Of a stretch of 64,000 nucleotides of DNA, positions 30,982-40,816 are shown piece after piece. Below the pieces are notes generated by a model. The model was not told where the DNA came from and did no database searches. It saw only the letters and a list, made by a program, of their open reading frames with translations. Source of the DNA: Tranzscheliella williamsii (Eukaryota; Basidiomycota; Ustilaginomycetes; Ustilaginales; Ustilaginaceae). Location of the stretch: contig JALBYF010000005.1 in the NCBI GenBank assembly GCA_023212725.1, positions 288,246-352,245 of the forward strand, given 5' to 3'. The position numbers and the translations under genes were made by a program. Each line of letters begins with the position of its first letter. Position 1 is the first letter of the stretch.

Positions 30982-32382
30982 ATGCTGGACGATGAGCTCC
31001 AGCAGGCGCTCGATAGGCGCGCGGCCAAGGGGACGTTGCGGCGCTTGACCGTCTTTCCTACGACGCCTTCGTCCTCGTCGGGTTTGGCACATGCGACCAG
31101 TCTCGTCGACTTTTCCAGCAACGACTATCTGAGCCTGTCCACCGACCCCGCGGTGCGGGCCGACTTTGTGCGTATGTTCAGCAGTCATTCTTCCACGTCC
31201 GGGGCGCTGGGCAGCACGGGCTCGCGTCTGCTGGACGGCAACTCGGCGCTGCATGAGCGGGTGGAGCGCGAGCTGACGGCCCACTTTGAAGCACCCGCCG
31301 GCCTGCTCTTCAATTCGGGCTACGAAGCCAATGTCTCGCTTTTCAGCACTCTGCCACAGCCCGACGACATCATCCTCTACGACAGCCTTGTCCATGCGTC
31401 GGTTCACGATGGAATGCGCAGATCGAGGGTGCCTCTGCAGCGGCGCATACCGTTCGAGCACAACTCGGTCAAGCATCTCGCCGAAGTGCTGGCGCAGCTG
31501 CGCGCGGACGGCTCGCTCCAAGACGGCGGCGTCGAGGGCGAGCGCGGCGCGGACAGCAATGTCTGGCTGGCGGTGGAAAGTGTCTATTCGATGGACGGGG
31601 ATGCATGCCCTCTGCCTGCGCTGCTGGCTGCGCTGTCTGGCGTTGTCCCCGACGGGAGGATCTGTGCTGTGGTGGATGAAGCGCATTCCACCGCGCTGTA
31701 CGGAACGGGAGGGCGCGGCTACGTCCACGCTTTGGGGCTTGCCCGTGATCCGCGCATCAAGCTACGCCTGATGACGTTTGGCAAGGCGATGGGGGCCACC
31801 GGGGCGCTTGTCCTGTGCAGCCCGGTGGCGCGGCAGTATCTGATCAACTATGCGCGTCCGCTCATCTTCAGCACGTCGCTCGGCTTCCCGCAGCTCTTCA
31901 GCATCTTGGCCGCGTACAATGCGCTGGCCGACCCCGCCCGAGCCGACCAGCGCGCCCGCCGGACGTTTGCCAACGCGCGCCAGCTGGTGGCTGGCCTGCA
32001 CCGCGTCATACGCGCCTCGGCAGAGGCGCACCCGGCTCCGCTGGCGCTGCCCGCCCATCTGCTCGATGCCGCGCCGAAAGGGGCGCAGTGGTCGCTGCGC
32101 CAGCCCTCACCCATCATCCCGCTGCTGACACCGCACGCTGGCGCGCTCGCCGCCCACCTCCGCGCCAACGGCCTCCTCGCCCGCCCAATTTGCTACCCGA
32201 CCGTGCCAAAGGGCGCCGACCGCGTCCGCATCTGCGTCCACGCCGACAACACAGACCACGACATCCAGCATCTCATCGCCTCCGTCGCTTCGTGGACACA
32301 CGCGCACCAGCGCACAGTCGCATGCCAGCAAAACCCGTCTGGGCCCTCTACCGACGACGCCTTGCCGTCTTCCAAATTGTAA
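30982..32382 (+). CDS. bioF: 8-amino-7-oxononanoate synthase (KAPA synthase), PTS1-tagged
   Basis: PLP enzyme of the alpha-oxoamine synthase family; joins pimeloyl-CoA or a pimeloyl thioester with L-alanine in the first committed step of biotin synthesis. From 30982 it has 466 residues. Landmarks: LDRRAAKGTLRRL at the position where bacterial BioF starts, SLVDFSSNDYLSLS, GALGSTGSRLLDGNSALHER, LYDSLVHASVHDGMRRSR (AONS-type), AVVDEAHSTALYGTGGRG for the PLP ring, and the PLP lysine in LMTFGKAMGATGAL (K268). The last three residues are Ser-Lys-Leu, a textbook peroxisomal PTS1; fungal BioF is known to work in peroxisomes in Aspergillus, which supports the assignment over ALA synthase or serine palmitoyltransferase. 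An upstream in-frame ATG at 30820 would add 54 residues without family similarity. Confidence 0.9.
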   Translation: MLDDELQQALDRRAAKGTLRRLTVFPTTPSSSSGLAHATSLVDFSSNDYLSLSTDPAVRADFVRMFSSHSSTSGALGSTGSRLLDGNSALHERVERELTAHFEAPAGLLFNSGYEANVSLFSTLPQPDDIILYDSLVHASVHDGMRRSRVPLQRRIPFEHNSVKHLAEVLAQLRADGSLQDGGVEGERGADSNVWLAVESVYSMDGDACPLPALLAALSGVVPDGRICAVVDEAHSTALYGTGGRGYVHALGLARDPRIKLRLMTFGKAMGATGALVLCSPVARQYLINYARPLIFSTSLGFPQLFSILAAYNALADPARADQRARRTFANARQLVAGLHRVIRASAEAHPAPLALPAHLLDAAPKGAQWSLRQPSPIIPLLTPHAGALAAHLRANGLLARPICYPTVPKGADRVRICVHADNTDHDIQHLIASVASWTHAHQRTVACQQNPSGPSTDDALPSSKL

Positions 32383-32489
32383 TTCTACTTTTGCTTGGTT
32401 AGGATGCCCAGTAAGCGTGGCGCCGCTGGGCTCGCAGATGATCACCTGGTCGTGCGGGTCATACAAAGAGGAAATGGGCTTGAGGTGTC

Positions 32490-33341
32490 TCAGTAGCCGT
32501 TGCCGTCGTCGGTCTTTTTGGCGGGAGCGCCGTTGCGGACTTCTTCGACGATGGCCTTGGTGCCGCTGGCGCCGACCCTGGTGGCGCCGTTGCGGACCAT
32601 GGTCTTGAGGGCGTCGAGGCTTCGGATGCCGCCGCTAGCCTTGACCTGGACCGCCTGGTTCCAGCCGAGGTGGGGGCCGCGGACTGCGGCGATCTCGTAC
32701 ATCAGGCGGACGTCATGCTGGTTGGCGCCGGGGCCGCCGTAGCCGGTGGAGGTCTTGACAAAGTCGGTGCCGGCGAGGCAAGCGAGGTAGGTGGCGGCGA
32801 TGAGTTGGGGCTGGGAGAGCATGGCGGTTTCGAGGATGACCTTGAGTTTTGCGCCGGCGGCGTGCGTTTCGGCGGCGACCGCGGCGATGTCGGTGTAGAC
32901 GGCGAGGTACTGCTGCGAGCGGAGGAGGCCGATGTTGTTGACCATGTCGATCTCGCGCGCGCCCGCACCGCACGCCGCGCGCACCTCGGCCACCTTGCCC
33001 GCCGTGTTGGCACTCCCAAACGGAAAGCCCACCACCGAGATCGGCCGCACACCACTCCCGTCCAGCTCCGCCGCTACGTACCCCACCATCGACGAGTTGA
33101 CGCACACCGTCGCCGCCCCGAACTCCTTCGCCTCCGCGCACACCGCCCGGACCTGCTCCAGCGTCGCGTTCGGCGCCAGCAGCGTGTGGTCGATCAGCCG
33201 CGCCACTTCCTCTTCGCTCGCCGGCAGCGACGCATCCTCTACCACCGCCCCCAGCGCCGCCACCGTCGCAGCATCGAGGGACGCTACGAGCTTCTCAATC
33301 GCCGCTGCGAGACTCTCGTTCGTATGCCTTGTCGCCGACAT
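32490..33341 (-). CDS. deoC: Deoxyribose-phosphate aldolase (DERA)
   Basis: 283 residues from the ATG at 33341. Class I aldolase of deoxynucleoside breakdown: 2-deoxy-D-ribose 5-phosphate to glyceraldehyde 3-phosphate and acetaldehyde, in the cytosol. Visible: LIDHTLLAPNATLEQV (49-64); AATVCVNSSMVGYVA; VVGFPFGSA; REIDMVNNIGLL with the catalytic Asp D132; KVILETAML; the Schiff-base lysine in FVKTSTGYGG (K196); and the proton-relay lysine in VQVKASGGIRS (K234). All catalytic residues are present. The frame runs open upstream to 33548 without family similarity, so I use the ATG before SATRHTNES. The tail after about 265 is a short, charged fungal extension. The stop faces that of the AONS gene, about 107 bp away. 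Confidence 0.96.
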   Translation of the reverse strand: MSATRHTNESLAAAIEKLVASLDAATVAALGAVVEDASLPASEEEVARLIDHTLLAPNATLEQVRAVCAEAKEFGAATVCVNSSMVGYVAAELDGSGVRPISVVGFPFGSANTAGKVAEVRAACGAGAREIDMVNNIGLLRSQQYLAVYTDIAAVAAETHAAGAKLKVILETAMLSQPQLIAATYLACLAGTDFVKTSTGYGGPGANQHDVRLMYEIAAVRGPHLGWNQAVQVKASGGIRSLDALKTMVRNGATRVGASGTKAIVEEVRNGAPAKKTDDGNGY

Positions 33342-33700
33342 CTCAGCTTGCCGTAGAAAATCCTCGAAATCGAATGCTAGCGCCGTTGAACAGATGGAAG
33401 GCAGGCCAACAAAGGTTGCCAAGATAGTCGACCAAGTGAAGTGAATGGCAGTGAGCAAGTGAAACGGATGGCAGTGCGCAAGGTCTGGCCGGATGTTCGG
33501 ACCCAGTGTAGTACGGTCGTTCGGCCAACTCCGTGCTTCGCTGGGCAAAGTAAATTTGCTGAAATCGAGATCGTCTCAATCGGGCCCGATGAGTGCATGT
33601 GGAGATGGGTGAGCTAAGAAGAATCCGATCAGAAGCTGCCATGATGCTTTCTCACTAACACCAGGTAGGCACCACAGAAGCTAAACGCTACATACCGAAC
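33342..33700. other. Divergent DERA/TPR-protein promoter region
   Basis: 359 bp between the starts of two divergent genes. No TATA box or repeat stands out and no coding frame is supported. Confidence 0.5.
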
Positions 33701-35405
33701 ATGTCTAGAATAGCAGCACGGAGCTTGATTCGCGCGGCGGCAGGAGCGTCATCGTCTGGGGCGACTGTCGGCGGTTTTGCGCCGCGCCAACGTGTTGCTG
33801 CGCGTGTGCTCTGCGCGCGGTCGTTGAACACGAGCGTGGCGTCGCTCTCTGGCGGCCCGCGGCGCAGCGCTGCCGACGACGGCAGAGGCGGTGAACGGCT
33901 GGGCAATGTCACGACGCCGGGGTTCAAGGCGCGTCCGTCGACAGGGTCGGGGGGTGTGCGGGTGGGGACGCTGTTTACGTCGCTGGTGCTGCTGGCGGTG
34001 GCGGTGACGGGGTACGGGCTGTACGAGTACTACACCTCGTTTTCGGCGTGGCCGGCGCTGGTGCGCGACGATCTGCGTGCGGCGATCAAGAGCCGGAACC
34101 GGGGCGACGCGCGGCGCAGCGAGAGCTTCTTCCGCAAGGCGCTCGCGAACGCGCGCACCATCAAGGACGAGCTCAACATGCCGGGCGCGCGCGGCGGCGA
34201 GGCCGGCGAGGCCATGCTCAAGATCTCGGGCATCGCCATCGCCCTCGCCGAACTGCTCGAGCAGGAGGGCCAGGTGGCCGCAGCCTACGAGGCGCTCGAG
34301 GACGTCTGGCAGGAGATCCGGTTCCAGGGCGCCTACCAACCCCTGCACGGCCACGAGCCCCGCTCGCAGAAGGACAGCATGCGGGCCGTCTCCATCGCGC
34401 AGAAGCTCGGCCAGCTCGGCCAGCTGCCCGAAGTCCGCGCAGCGATCCTTGCGCGCAACGACCCCCCCTCTCACGACGGTCCCGGGAGCACGACGACCGG
34501 CAAGACCGCAAAGAAACCCGTCCAGCTGACAGCCACAGCCGAGTCTCAGGACCCGGCGGAAAAGTACCTGGTCTGGAGTGTCGAAGAGCTCTTCCGCATT
34601 GTGCTGCCGCAGGAGCTGCGCGAGAAAGCCCTGCTTGCCGCTGCGAACACGGGCGGTGCAGCTGCGTCTGACGCCTCGCTGCCCCGCGCCTCCGATGCGG
34701 CACAGAGGCAGGATGGTACTTCGCTGGCCGTCGAGCAGGTTTCGCTGGCAGAGCTGCATCTGCCCGCCTGGGTGTCGCGGCTCGACTTGCTGGGGAGTAT
34801 CGAGGCGCTGGGCACGTTCTATGCGTCCAAGGGTCTGCCCGAGTACGCCATCCCTCTGTATCTGCAGACGCTCTCGATCCTGCTGCCGCCCGCCGCGTCG
34901 GGGCAGAGCGCGACGGCGAGCGAGCGGTGCAAGGCGGCGCTGGTGATGAACAACCTCTCGCAGCTGCTCTCGGGCTCGAATGTGGCCGATGCGACCAAGT
35001 GGGCGACCAAGGGGCTCGAGCTCGTCGATCGGACGGTGCAGCGGGCGGGCTTCCAGCTGCCGGCGCACGAGGGCGCGCCAACGCAGGTGCACGAGACCTC
35101 GCAGGAGCGCACCGACCAGGTCCGCGCCGAGTGCCTCGGTGTCCAGCTCACGCTGCTCTACAACCTCGGCGTGCTTATGGATGTAAGTCCCGCGCACCGC
35201 CGCGCCGTGCCGCCGCGCTACGGCCGCTTACTGACCTCCCGTTCTGATCCTCTGCTAGATGGCCGGCGACAAGTGCAAGGCGCGCGACTGCTTCCAGCGC
35301 GCCTACCGCATGGCCGACCAGACCGGCTTCGCCGCCGCCCGGACCAAGGCGGCCGAAAGCCTCGCCAAGCTCGAGCGCCGCGGCGTCGCCAAGCCCGCCG
35401 CCTAG
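33701..35405 (+). CDS. Mitochondrial TPR-repeat membrane protein (Mgr3-like)
   Basis: Two exons, 33701-35182 and 35259-35405, giving 542 residues. The 76-bp intron starts GTAAGT and ends TGCTAG, and joining it continues the last TPR-like helices (YNLGVLMD + MAGDKCKARDCFQRAYRMAD). Features: a basic Arg/Ala/Ser presequence (1-57) typical of mitochondrial import, a single transmembrane segment (about 88-107) followed by YEYYTSF, and TPR-like helical repeats from about 120 onward (for example AAYEALEDVWQEI and LGSIEALGTFYASKGLPEYA). The architecture matches yeast Mgr3 and its fungal relatives, inner-membrane adaptors of the i-AAA protease Yme1. The match is by architecture, so the exact role is inference. 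Diverges from DERA; stop faces the MYST gene. Confidence 0.8.
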
Positions 35406-35555
35406 CACCGCCCCACACACCCTCCTCCCCCGCCCTCGCACCGTAGTGTGACAGTGCATAGCAGACACGCACCGGACGAGCATGGACTGTGGCAAGCGCG
35501 CGGATGACGGTTTCCTACACACGACAGTGCTCGCCGGACAGAGCGGGAGGATGTA

Positions 35556-37730
35556 TTATACAAGCGCGAAAGCGGGGTCGAGCACGGCGGGGCGGACGCG
35601 GAAGCGTGCGATGGCGGCGGCGATGGCGTCGTGCGAGAGCAGCAGCGCGGGCTGGGGGTCGGCGGCGGAGTCGAGGGGGGGGCGCGCGGCGGGGTCGTGC
35701 ACGGGCAGGCAGGCGGAGTGCGGCGCGCCGACGAGGCCCGCCTCGGCGAGCGACAGCGCCACATCGTCGGTGCGCAGGTGCGTCAGCGCCGAAATGGCCT
35801 CGAGCGACGTCGCCAGCGTCACCGGCCCCCCGCGCTCCAGCCGGCCAATGTCGACCGCCGGATGCAGCCGCCACGGCGCATCCTCCGCGCTCTCGGCTGC
35901 CGAGAGCAATGCCGACCAAGACGAGCGCCGCCTGCCCCCGCCAGACGGCGCTACGTCGTCGGCAGCCCCCTCTTTGACCTGGGTTTCGTCCGGGGGGCTC
36001 CCGCGCCGACGGCCGGCGCGGCTGGGCGCAGTGCCCGCCCATCCTTTCGCATGGACCTTGCGTGCCGACGCAACGCCCTCCGAGTCAGCAGCGGCCAGTT
36101 GGGCCAGCTTGGCAAAACCTGGCTGTGCCTTGACCGCCGCGCTATACGATAGGCCGAGCAGCTGGCACCTCATCCTCAGCATCTGGAGCTTCCGCGACGC
36201 TTGCAGCCGCTCTTCCGCCGCGGGCTGCATCGCCGCTGTCGAGCATGGCGGCTCGGCTGCGGCGGCTGTACTAGGCGCCGTTGCTTGGGCGGCAGCAGGC
36301 GCCACCGTCAGCGACAGCGCTTTCGCGGCCGAGGAGCGTCGTCTGCCCCGCCTCCCGGCAGCTGCCGGGTGGGCGAGCGTCGTGCCGTCCATACAGAAAG
36401 CGAGGGTGCGCAGGACGACGGCCGTCCAAAAGGAGAGATACCCCTTGAGGCCCAGGTCGGAGAGCGGCCGCTCCGGTGTGCCCAGCATGCCCTGCGCGGC
36501 CGAGAGGTAGTAGGAGAACTCGATCATCAGCGTGCCGAAACTCTTTCTCTGGAAAGGCGGGAAGGTGACAATGCACGCCAGATTGTAGTCGTCGTACGAG
36601 ACCTTTTCCTTGGAAAAGAAGCCGAGCGGCTGGTCAAAGCTGGCAGTGGCAGCATCGGTCAGCACATAGAACGTAAAGGGCTCCACGTCGAAAAAGATGG
36701 TCTTGTGGTCGATAAAGAGCTTGCCGAAGAGCGAAAGATTCTGGCAGTAGAGTGTCTCTGCCGCGCCGTCGACCTGCCAGATGATATGGGCTCCGCGCTG
36801 GTAGACCTTGGTCCCCGGTGGATGGGTATATCTACACTGCTTCTTGTGGGCTGCATAGCCGTTGTAGGTCTTCATGTATTTGAAGCAGCCCTCGCAGATC
36901 CACAGCATGCGTGACGAGGTTGTTTCCCTCTTGGCCCGATGGGGCGGCAGCACAGCGGAGCTAGCGGCCGGCGACGATCTTGCCGAGTCAGGCGCAGGCG
37001 CCGACGGGGGGCGTTTCAGTACGGGAGCGTCGAGTACCGAGGTGGACAAGGCACCGCCCAGGCTGGAACGGCTGTGGCTCGACGGCCTTTCCTTCTTGGC
37101 CCGTTTGGGGGCGCTACCGTTGCTGCTGGCGTGGGGGGTGGTCGGGGAGGGCGAGAGGTTGTGGCGGCGGGTGATGGACGGGCGGGGGGGCGCGGCACTG
37201 TTGGCTTCCGGCTCGTCGTCGTGTTCGAGCGGATAGGGGCTGTAGTACCACGTTTTGATGTCATACGCGCCGTACAGCACGCGGTCGATGTTGCGCAGGA
37301 CCGGGGGGTCGGCGTTGTCGGTGCGCCTCGAGCGGTGAGTGGCGGCCGAGCCGTTGGCGCGCTCGTGCACCGATGGCGACGTCTGGCGGCTCGCCGACGG
37401 CGACGGTGCCGCATCGCTGCCCTCTTCTGCCACGTCCATAGCATCCAGACGGCCGCTCTTGCGCAACGACGACGGCTTCTCGAGCGTCTCGCCAGCAGAG
37501 GCCGTGTCGGCCCGGACGCGGACGAGCGACTGGTCGACCCACGCATCCAGCCGCTTGTCCTCGCCGTCGCGGTGCACATAGTACTGCACCGACTCGCTGC
37601 CGCGGCCGGTTCGGCGAGTTAAGACGGCACCGACAGCCACAACTCGGCGTGTGTCCGCATCCAGGATCTCACACGCCGCCCCGACGGGCAACAGCGCGCA
37701 TCGGCCCTCTCCAGGCACGACGTCAGCCAT
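35556..37730 (-). CDS. MYST-family histone acetyltransferase (Sas2-like) with large insertion
   Basis: 724 residues from the ATG at 37730 (a TTG three codons earlier is not a start). Domains: N-terminal chromo-barrel/Tudor-knot (about 15-72, with YYVHRDGEDKRLDAWV); a disordered linker; MYST segment GAYDIKTWYYSPYPLE (154-169); C2HC finger with C279, C282, H295, C299; and the acetyltransferase core. In the core are the auto-acetylated lysine K343 in FIDHKTIFF, catalytic Cys C386 in YNLACIVTFPPFQR, acetyl-CoA loop QRKSFGTLMIEFSY, and general-base Glu E420 in GTPERPLSDLG. The conserved end, LATSLEAISALTHLRTDDV, occurs only after a ~190-residue Ala/Ser/Arg-rich insertion (about 447-637). The finger and FGKLFIDHKTIFF resemble Sas2 more than Esa1; Sas2 acetylates H4K16 in yeast. 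The QRK-S-F-G loop differs from the usual QRKGYG. Confidence 0.88.
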   Translation of the reverse strand: MADVVPGEGRCALLPVGAACEILDADTRRVVAVGAVLTRRTGRGSESVQYYVHRDGEDKRLDAWVDQSLVRVRADTASAGETLEKPSSLRKSGRLDAMDVAEEGSDAAPSPSASRQTSPSVHERANGSAATHRSRRTDNADPPVLRNIDRVLYGAYDIKTWYYSPYPLEHDDEPEANSAAPPRPSITRRHNLSPSPTTPHASSNGSAPKRAKKERPSSHSRSSLGGALSTSVLDAPVLKRPPSAPAPDSARSSPAASSAVLPPHRAKRETTSSRMLWICEGCFKYMKTYNGYAAHKKQCRYTHPPGTKVYQRGAHIIWQVDGAAETLYCQNLSLFGKLFIDHKTIFFDVEPFTFYVLTDAATASFDQPLGFFSKEKVSYDDYNLACIVTFPPFQRKSFGTLMIEFSYYLSAAQGMLGTPERPLSDLGLKGYLSFWTAVVLRTLAFCMDGTTLAHPAAAGRRGRRRSSAAKALSLTVAPAAAQATAPSTAAAAEPPCSTAAMQPAAEERLQASRKLQMLRMRCQLLGLSYSAAVKAQPGFAKLAQLAAADSEGVASARKVHAKGWAGTAPSRAGRRRGSPPDETQVKEGAADDVAPSGGGRRRSSWSALLSAAESAEDAPWRLHPAVDIGRLERGGPVTLATSLEAISALTHLRTDDVALSLAEAGLVGAPHSACLPVHDPAARPPLDSAADPQPALLLSHDAIAAAIARFRVRPAVLDPAFALV

Positions 37731-38399
37731 ATACGGCAATCCTTCCCCTGCCTTGCGGTGCGGCGACAGAGGGAATAGCAGGGCAGCCGCGTACTCGAGC
37801 AGCGACGCGACGCTACACTGCGCTTAGACGGCCATACCCGCCGCGATGCGTCCCAGAGCTGTCGATCCTAGAGCTCGTGGTTGGTGATGATCGAGGTCCG
37901 AGAAGGCGAGCGGAGGATGCGAATTGCAACATCTTTATGTTAGACCCTCTCCACGCTCCACTCGCTCCCAAACTCATCTTCCCTCACCCTCACAATGTCG
38001 TTCCTTCGTGACGAGTCGGCCAAAGCTGGAAGCATAAAGTAGACGGCTCTTTGACGGGACGTGTTGGGGCAATCAAGTATGTGCCAGTTGCTGAATGACT
38101 AGCAGAGAGTACATTGGCAAGATGGCTAGGGCGTGGGCATGTGTGAATCGAGTGAGCGATCGTGCTGTGAAAAATGCAGTAGGAACGACGCCGGTGAAGA
38201 CGGTGATTAAAGAGACGACGGTATGTGTGCTTGCTATAGTTGTGAGATGAAGATGCGAGGTGGATGCCTTCTGGTAGGCTAGGGTGGCAGAAGGACGACA
38301 GCCTATTGCTGCACTACGTGGAAAGGAAACGGAGCAAAGGCGAAGTTGTGATGAACAAAGGCGGAGCAGGTTGTAGACGGGCTACCAGTCAAGTACACG
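37731..38399. other. Intergenic region upstream of the MYST gene
   Basis: 670 bp between two leftward genes: promoter of the MYST gene and the 3' end of the methyltransferase transcript. No supported frame, repeat or RNA. Confidence 0.5.
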
Positions 38400-39578
38400 C
38401 TACAGGCCCGGCTGTTGCGCGCGGCGGATGGCCAAGATGGCGCCGGTGTGATGCCGTTCGATGGGAGCGTCGTAGTCGAGCCCTATCTGTTGGCAAAGAT
38501 TCTTGACGTCGACGGCTGCCAGGTCTTGATCCTGTAAGCTGAGCTTCCTCTGCTCCGGGTCGGTCTGCAACAGCTTGAGATATACAGAGCTAGACCGGAC
38601 CCAGTCCACCATCTTTCGCGGCGTGGTTGCCGAGATGACCAGATCGTTGCATGAGTTGTCGCATCGCGCAGAGCGTTGAACACTCGGACGGAGCCAGTCA
38701 GGCAGCTGCTTCAAAACCGCCGCTTGCTGCTTGTCTGCTTCGGTAGCAGTAGAGAAATCGGCTGCCTTACCATCAGGGTCTAGCCGGTCAAAGATGACGG
38801 GATCGTCGATCGGTATCCAAACATAGGAAGTGCGATCCCAGAGGCAAGCAAGGCTAGCGTCGTTATAGTCCCAAGGCATGGGTGTATTTCTGTAGAGGCC
38901 ACCTTGGCGAATCTGTTGGGCCAGCTGCAAATGCTCGCGAAAGGCGTCGATGTGGGAGAACTGGGCTGGAAAGGTGAGGAACCAATCCCTCAGCGGCTTG
39001 ATCTTGTCTGCTTCTGGCCCAAAGTAGGGACCGATGACGGGCCTGCCGCCGGTGACGATCAAACTACCGCCAGGTTTCAGCAGAGATGCCCAGCGAGACC
39101 AGTTGGCAATGCTTTGCTGCCGAGTGCTCCAGTCCATCCAGTGAATGCATGCGGCCATGATGATCAGATCGACCTTCTGCCCCGGGGGTATGATGGGCTC
39201 CTCTCCCGTTGCCTCTCGAAACTCGATACGATTGGGATCATGCAAGGGCGGCAGCTGAACGGTAGCCAGTTCCTCGGCGGACATGTGCTTTACCGTGTTG
39301 GCCAGCTGGAGCATGTTGGGCGAAGGGTCTTGTCCGTAGACTTTCTGGAAGCGTGTAGCCAGATGCATCGACATCTGGCCCGGGCCACATCCGATCTCCA
39401 GGGCCGATTGCCATCGATCCAAAGACGCGGATGAAGCGTCTGCCGATGTGGCGCCCAAGCCGTGATAGTCGAAGACGGTGTCGGTGATGGTAGGCGGATA
39501 CGGCGTTCGGGCGCGCAGGTATTGGGAGGCGTTGTAGGAAGCGTGGCTCCAGGCTGAGCCCAGATCGTGCGGTGCCAT
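38400..39578 (-). CDS. Class I SAM-dependent methyltransferase (Tmt1/Crg1-like)
   Basis: 392 residues from the ATG at 39578. Methyltransf_11/25-type protein: opening segment WSHASYNASQYLRARTPYP, SAM motif I SALEIGCGPGQMS (58-70), acidic loop YGQDPSPNML, motif with VDLIIMAACIHWMDW, and LLKPGGSLIVTGGR. The order and the HWMDW segment resemble fungal trans-aconitate methyltransferase (Tmt1) and the stress-linked Crg1 group. Such enzymes methylate small carboxylic acids; the substrate is not evident. The frame is open upstream to 40184 and has an ATG at 40040, which would add 154 Pro/Ser-rich residues with no similarity. I treat that as leader, but a longer protein cannot be excluded. Confidence 0.85.
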   Translation of the reverse strand: MAPHDLGSAWSHASYNASQYLRARTPYPPTITDTVFDYHGLGATSADASSASLDRWQSALEIGCGPGQMSMHLATRFQKVYGQDPSPNMLQLANTVKHMSAEELATVQLPPLHDPNRIEFREATGEEPIIPPGQKVDLIIMAACIHWMDWSTRQQSIANWSRWASLLKPGGSLIVTGGRPVIGPYFGPEADKIKPLRDWFLTFPAQFSHIDAFREHLQLAQQIRQGGLYRNTPMPWDYNDASLACLWDRTSYVWIPIDDPVIFDRLDPDGKAADFSTATEADKQQAAVLKQLPDWLRPSVQRSARCDNSCNDLVISATTPRKMVDWVRSSSVYLKLLQTDPEQRKLSLQDQDLAAVDVKNLCQQIGLDYDAPIERHHTGAILAIRRAQQPGL

Positions 39579-40695
39579 GGTGAGTGCGAGATCGAGTTCC
39601 AGCTCAAAGTCCGGGTCAAGAGGAAACAAGAGCGAGATCGCGGATGACCAAGGCGTAGACTTTGCCAAGGTGGAAGCACCCGACCAGGCGGGAGAAGTCC
39701 AAGGCGTCGACGAAGCTGAAACTGGCGCCGGGCTAGTGTCAGGGGAAGGAGATGCAGTCGCAGATGCAAGAGACCGGCAGGAAAAGGCAGAGAAGGGTGA
39801 GTCGGTTTCAACCGCTTGTTTGTTGTGCTGGTTCTGCCTGACACAGTGACACGTAGAACGAAGCTTGTTGAGGATATGGCGGAAGGCACGCTTGCGCTTG
39901 CGAACAGGGCAGCGGTATGTGCAGGTCTCGGCTGTCTTGACAGTGGGAAAGGGTGGAAAGGGTTGGGAGAGGCGGTCAGGCGTATGTGGGCGGTGCTGCG
40001 CAGGCGATAGCGGTGGTGTCGGTCGAGGTAGTGGCTGCATTGGTGGTCCTGAAGCTGGACGCACGCGGTTGACCTGCAACTCAAGGGACGAGCTCAGAGC
40101 CAACCTGGTGCACGAGACCAGATTGAGGTGTGGAGGATGGAACAAGGATGCTTTCCAAACAAGCACAGGACTACCCACCGCCACGTCTACGGCTGCGAGG
40201 TGGGCTCCAGAAGAGATGCACTCACACTGCTTAGGGTGATGCTTGGGCCAGGGTCCTGTTAAACTGCAAGCAGCGGCAGGAGTCCACTACTCCCGTCTCT
40301 GTTTTGTAAGTACTGCACATACAACTGCCCCACTAGCCCGTATATGAATTGTTCACGGCCGGTAGCATAGTAACTCCTTACCTCTTGCTTCGCTACAACT
40401 ACGTACAAGCACGCCTGTATGTCGCAGCTGATACATGCACGTCATGCGCGCACCGCATCCCAACATTAACCTTAGCCATCTCGGCGCTCGCACTGCCCTC
40501 CCTTCGCTACTCTGATCGCTACGAGTGCCAAAATCGTGCGAAAAAGAGGCAGACATCTACCGCACGAAATGCTCAACGCACGAGTGAACATAGGGATTTC
40601 ACAATTGGTCCAGCCAAGATTGAGCCCTTCCCTCATCGCCTGTCGATCGTCGCTCTCCTTGTTGAGGCGCGCCTGCGAACTTGTGGTGTCGGCCG
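39579..40695. other. Intergenic region with open leader frame
   Basis: Upstream of the methyltransferase and downstream of the CAP gene, both leftward. An in-frame Pro/Ser-rich extension of the methyltransferase frame covers 39579-40184 with one ATG at 40040. 40185-40695 has no supported feature. Confidence 0.45.
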
Positions 40696-40785
40696 CTAGT
40701 GGGGCAGTACATTCTGCAGGAACTGGCCCACGATGTTTCCGGGCGGGTGGTAGTTGCAGACCACGTAGCGGGCGGTGGCGGTGGC

Positions 40786-40816
<31 letters not shown>

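Noticed and set aside
33749..35197. 482-codon minus-strand frame over the TPR gene
   Set aside because: Arg/Leu/Gly-rich shadow; the + strand frame has presequence, membrane segment, repeats and a matching intron.
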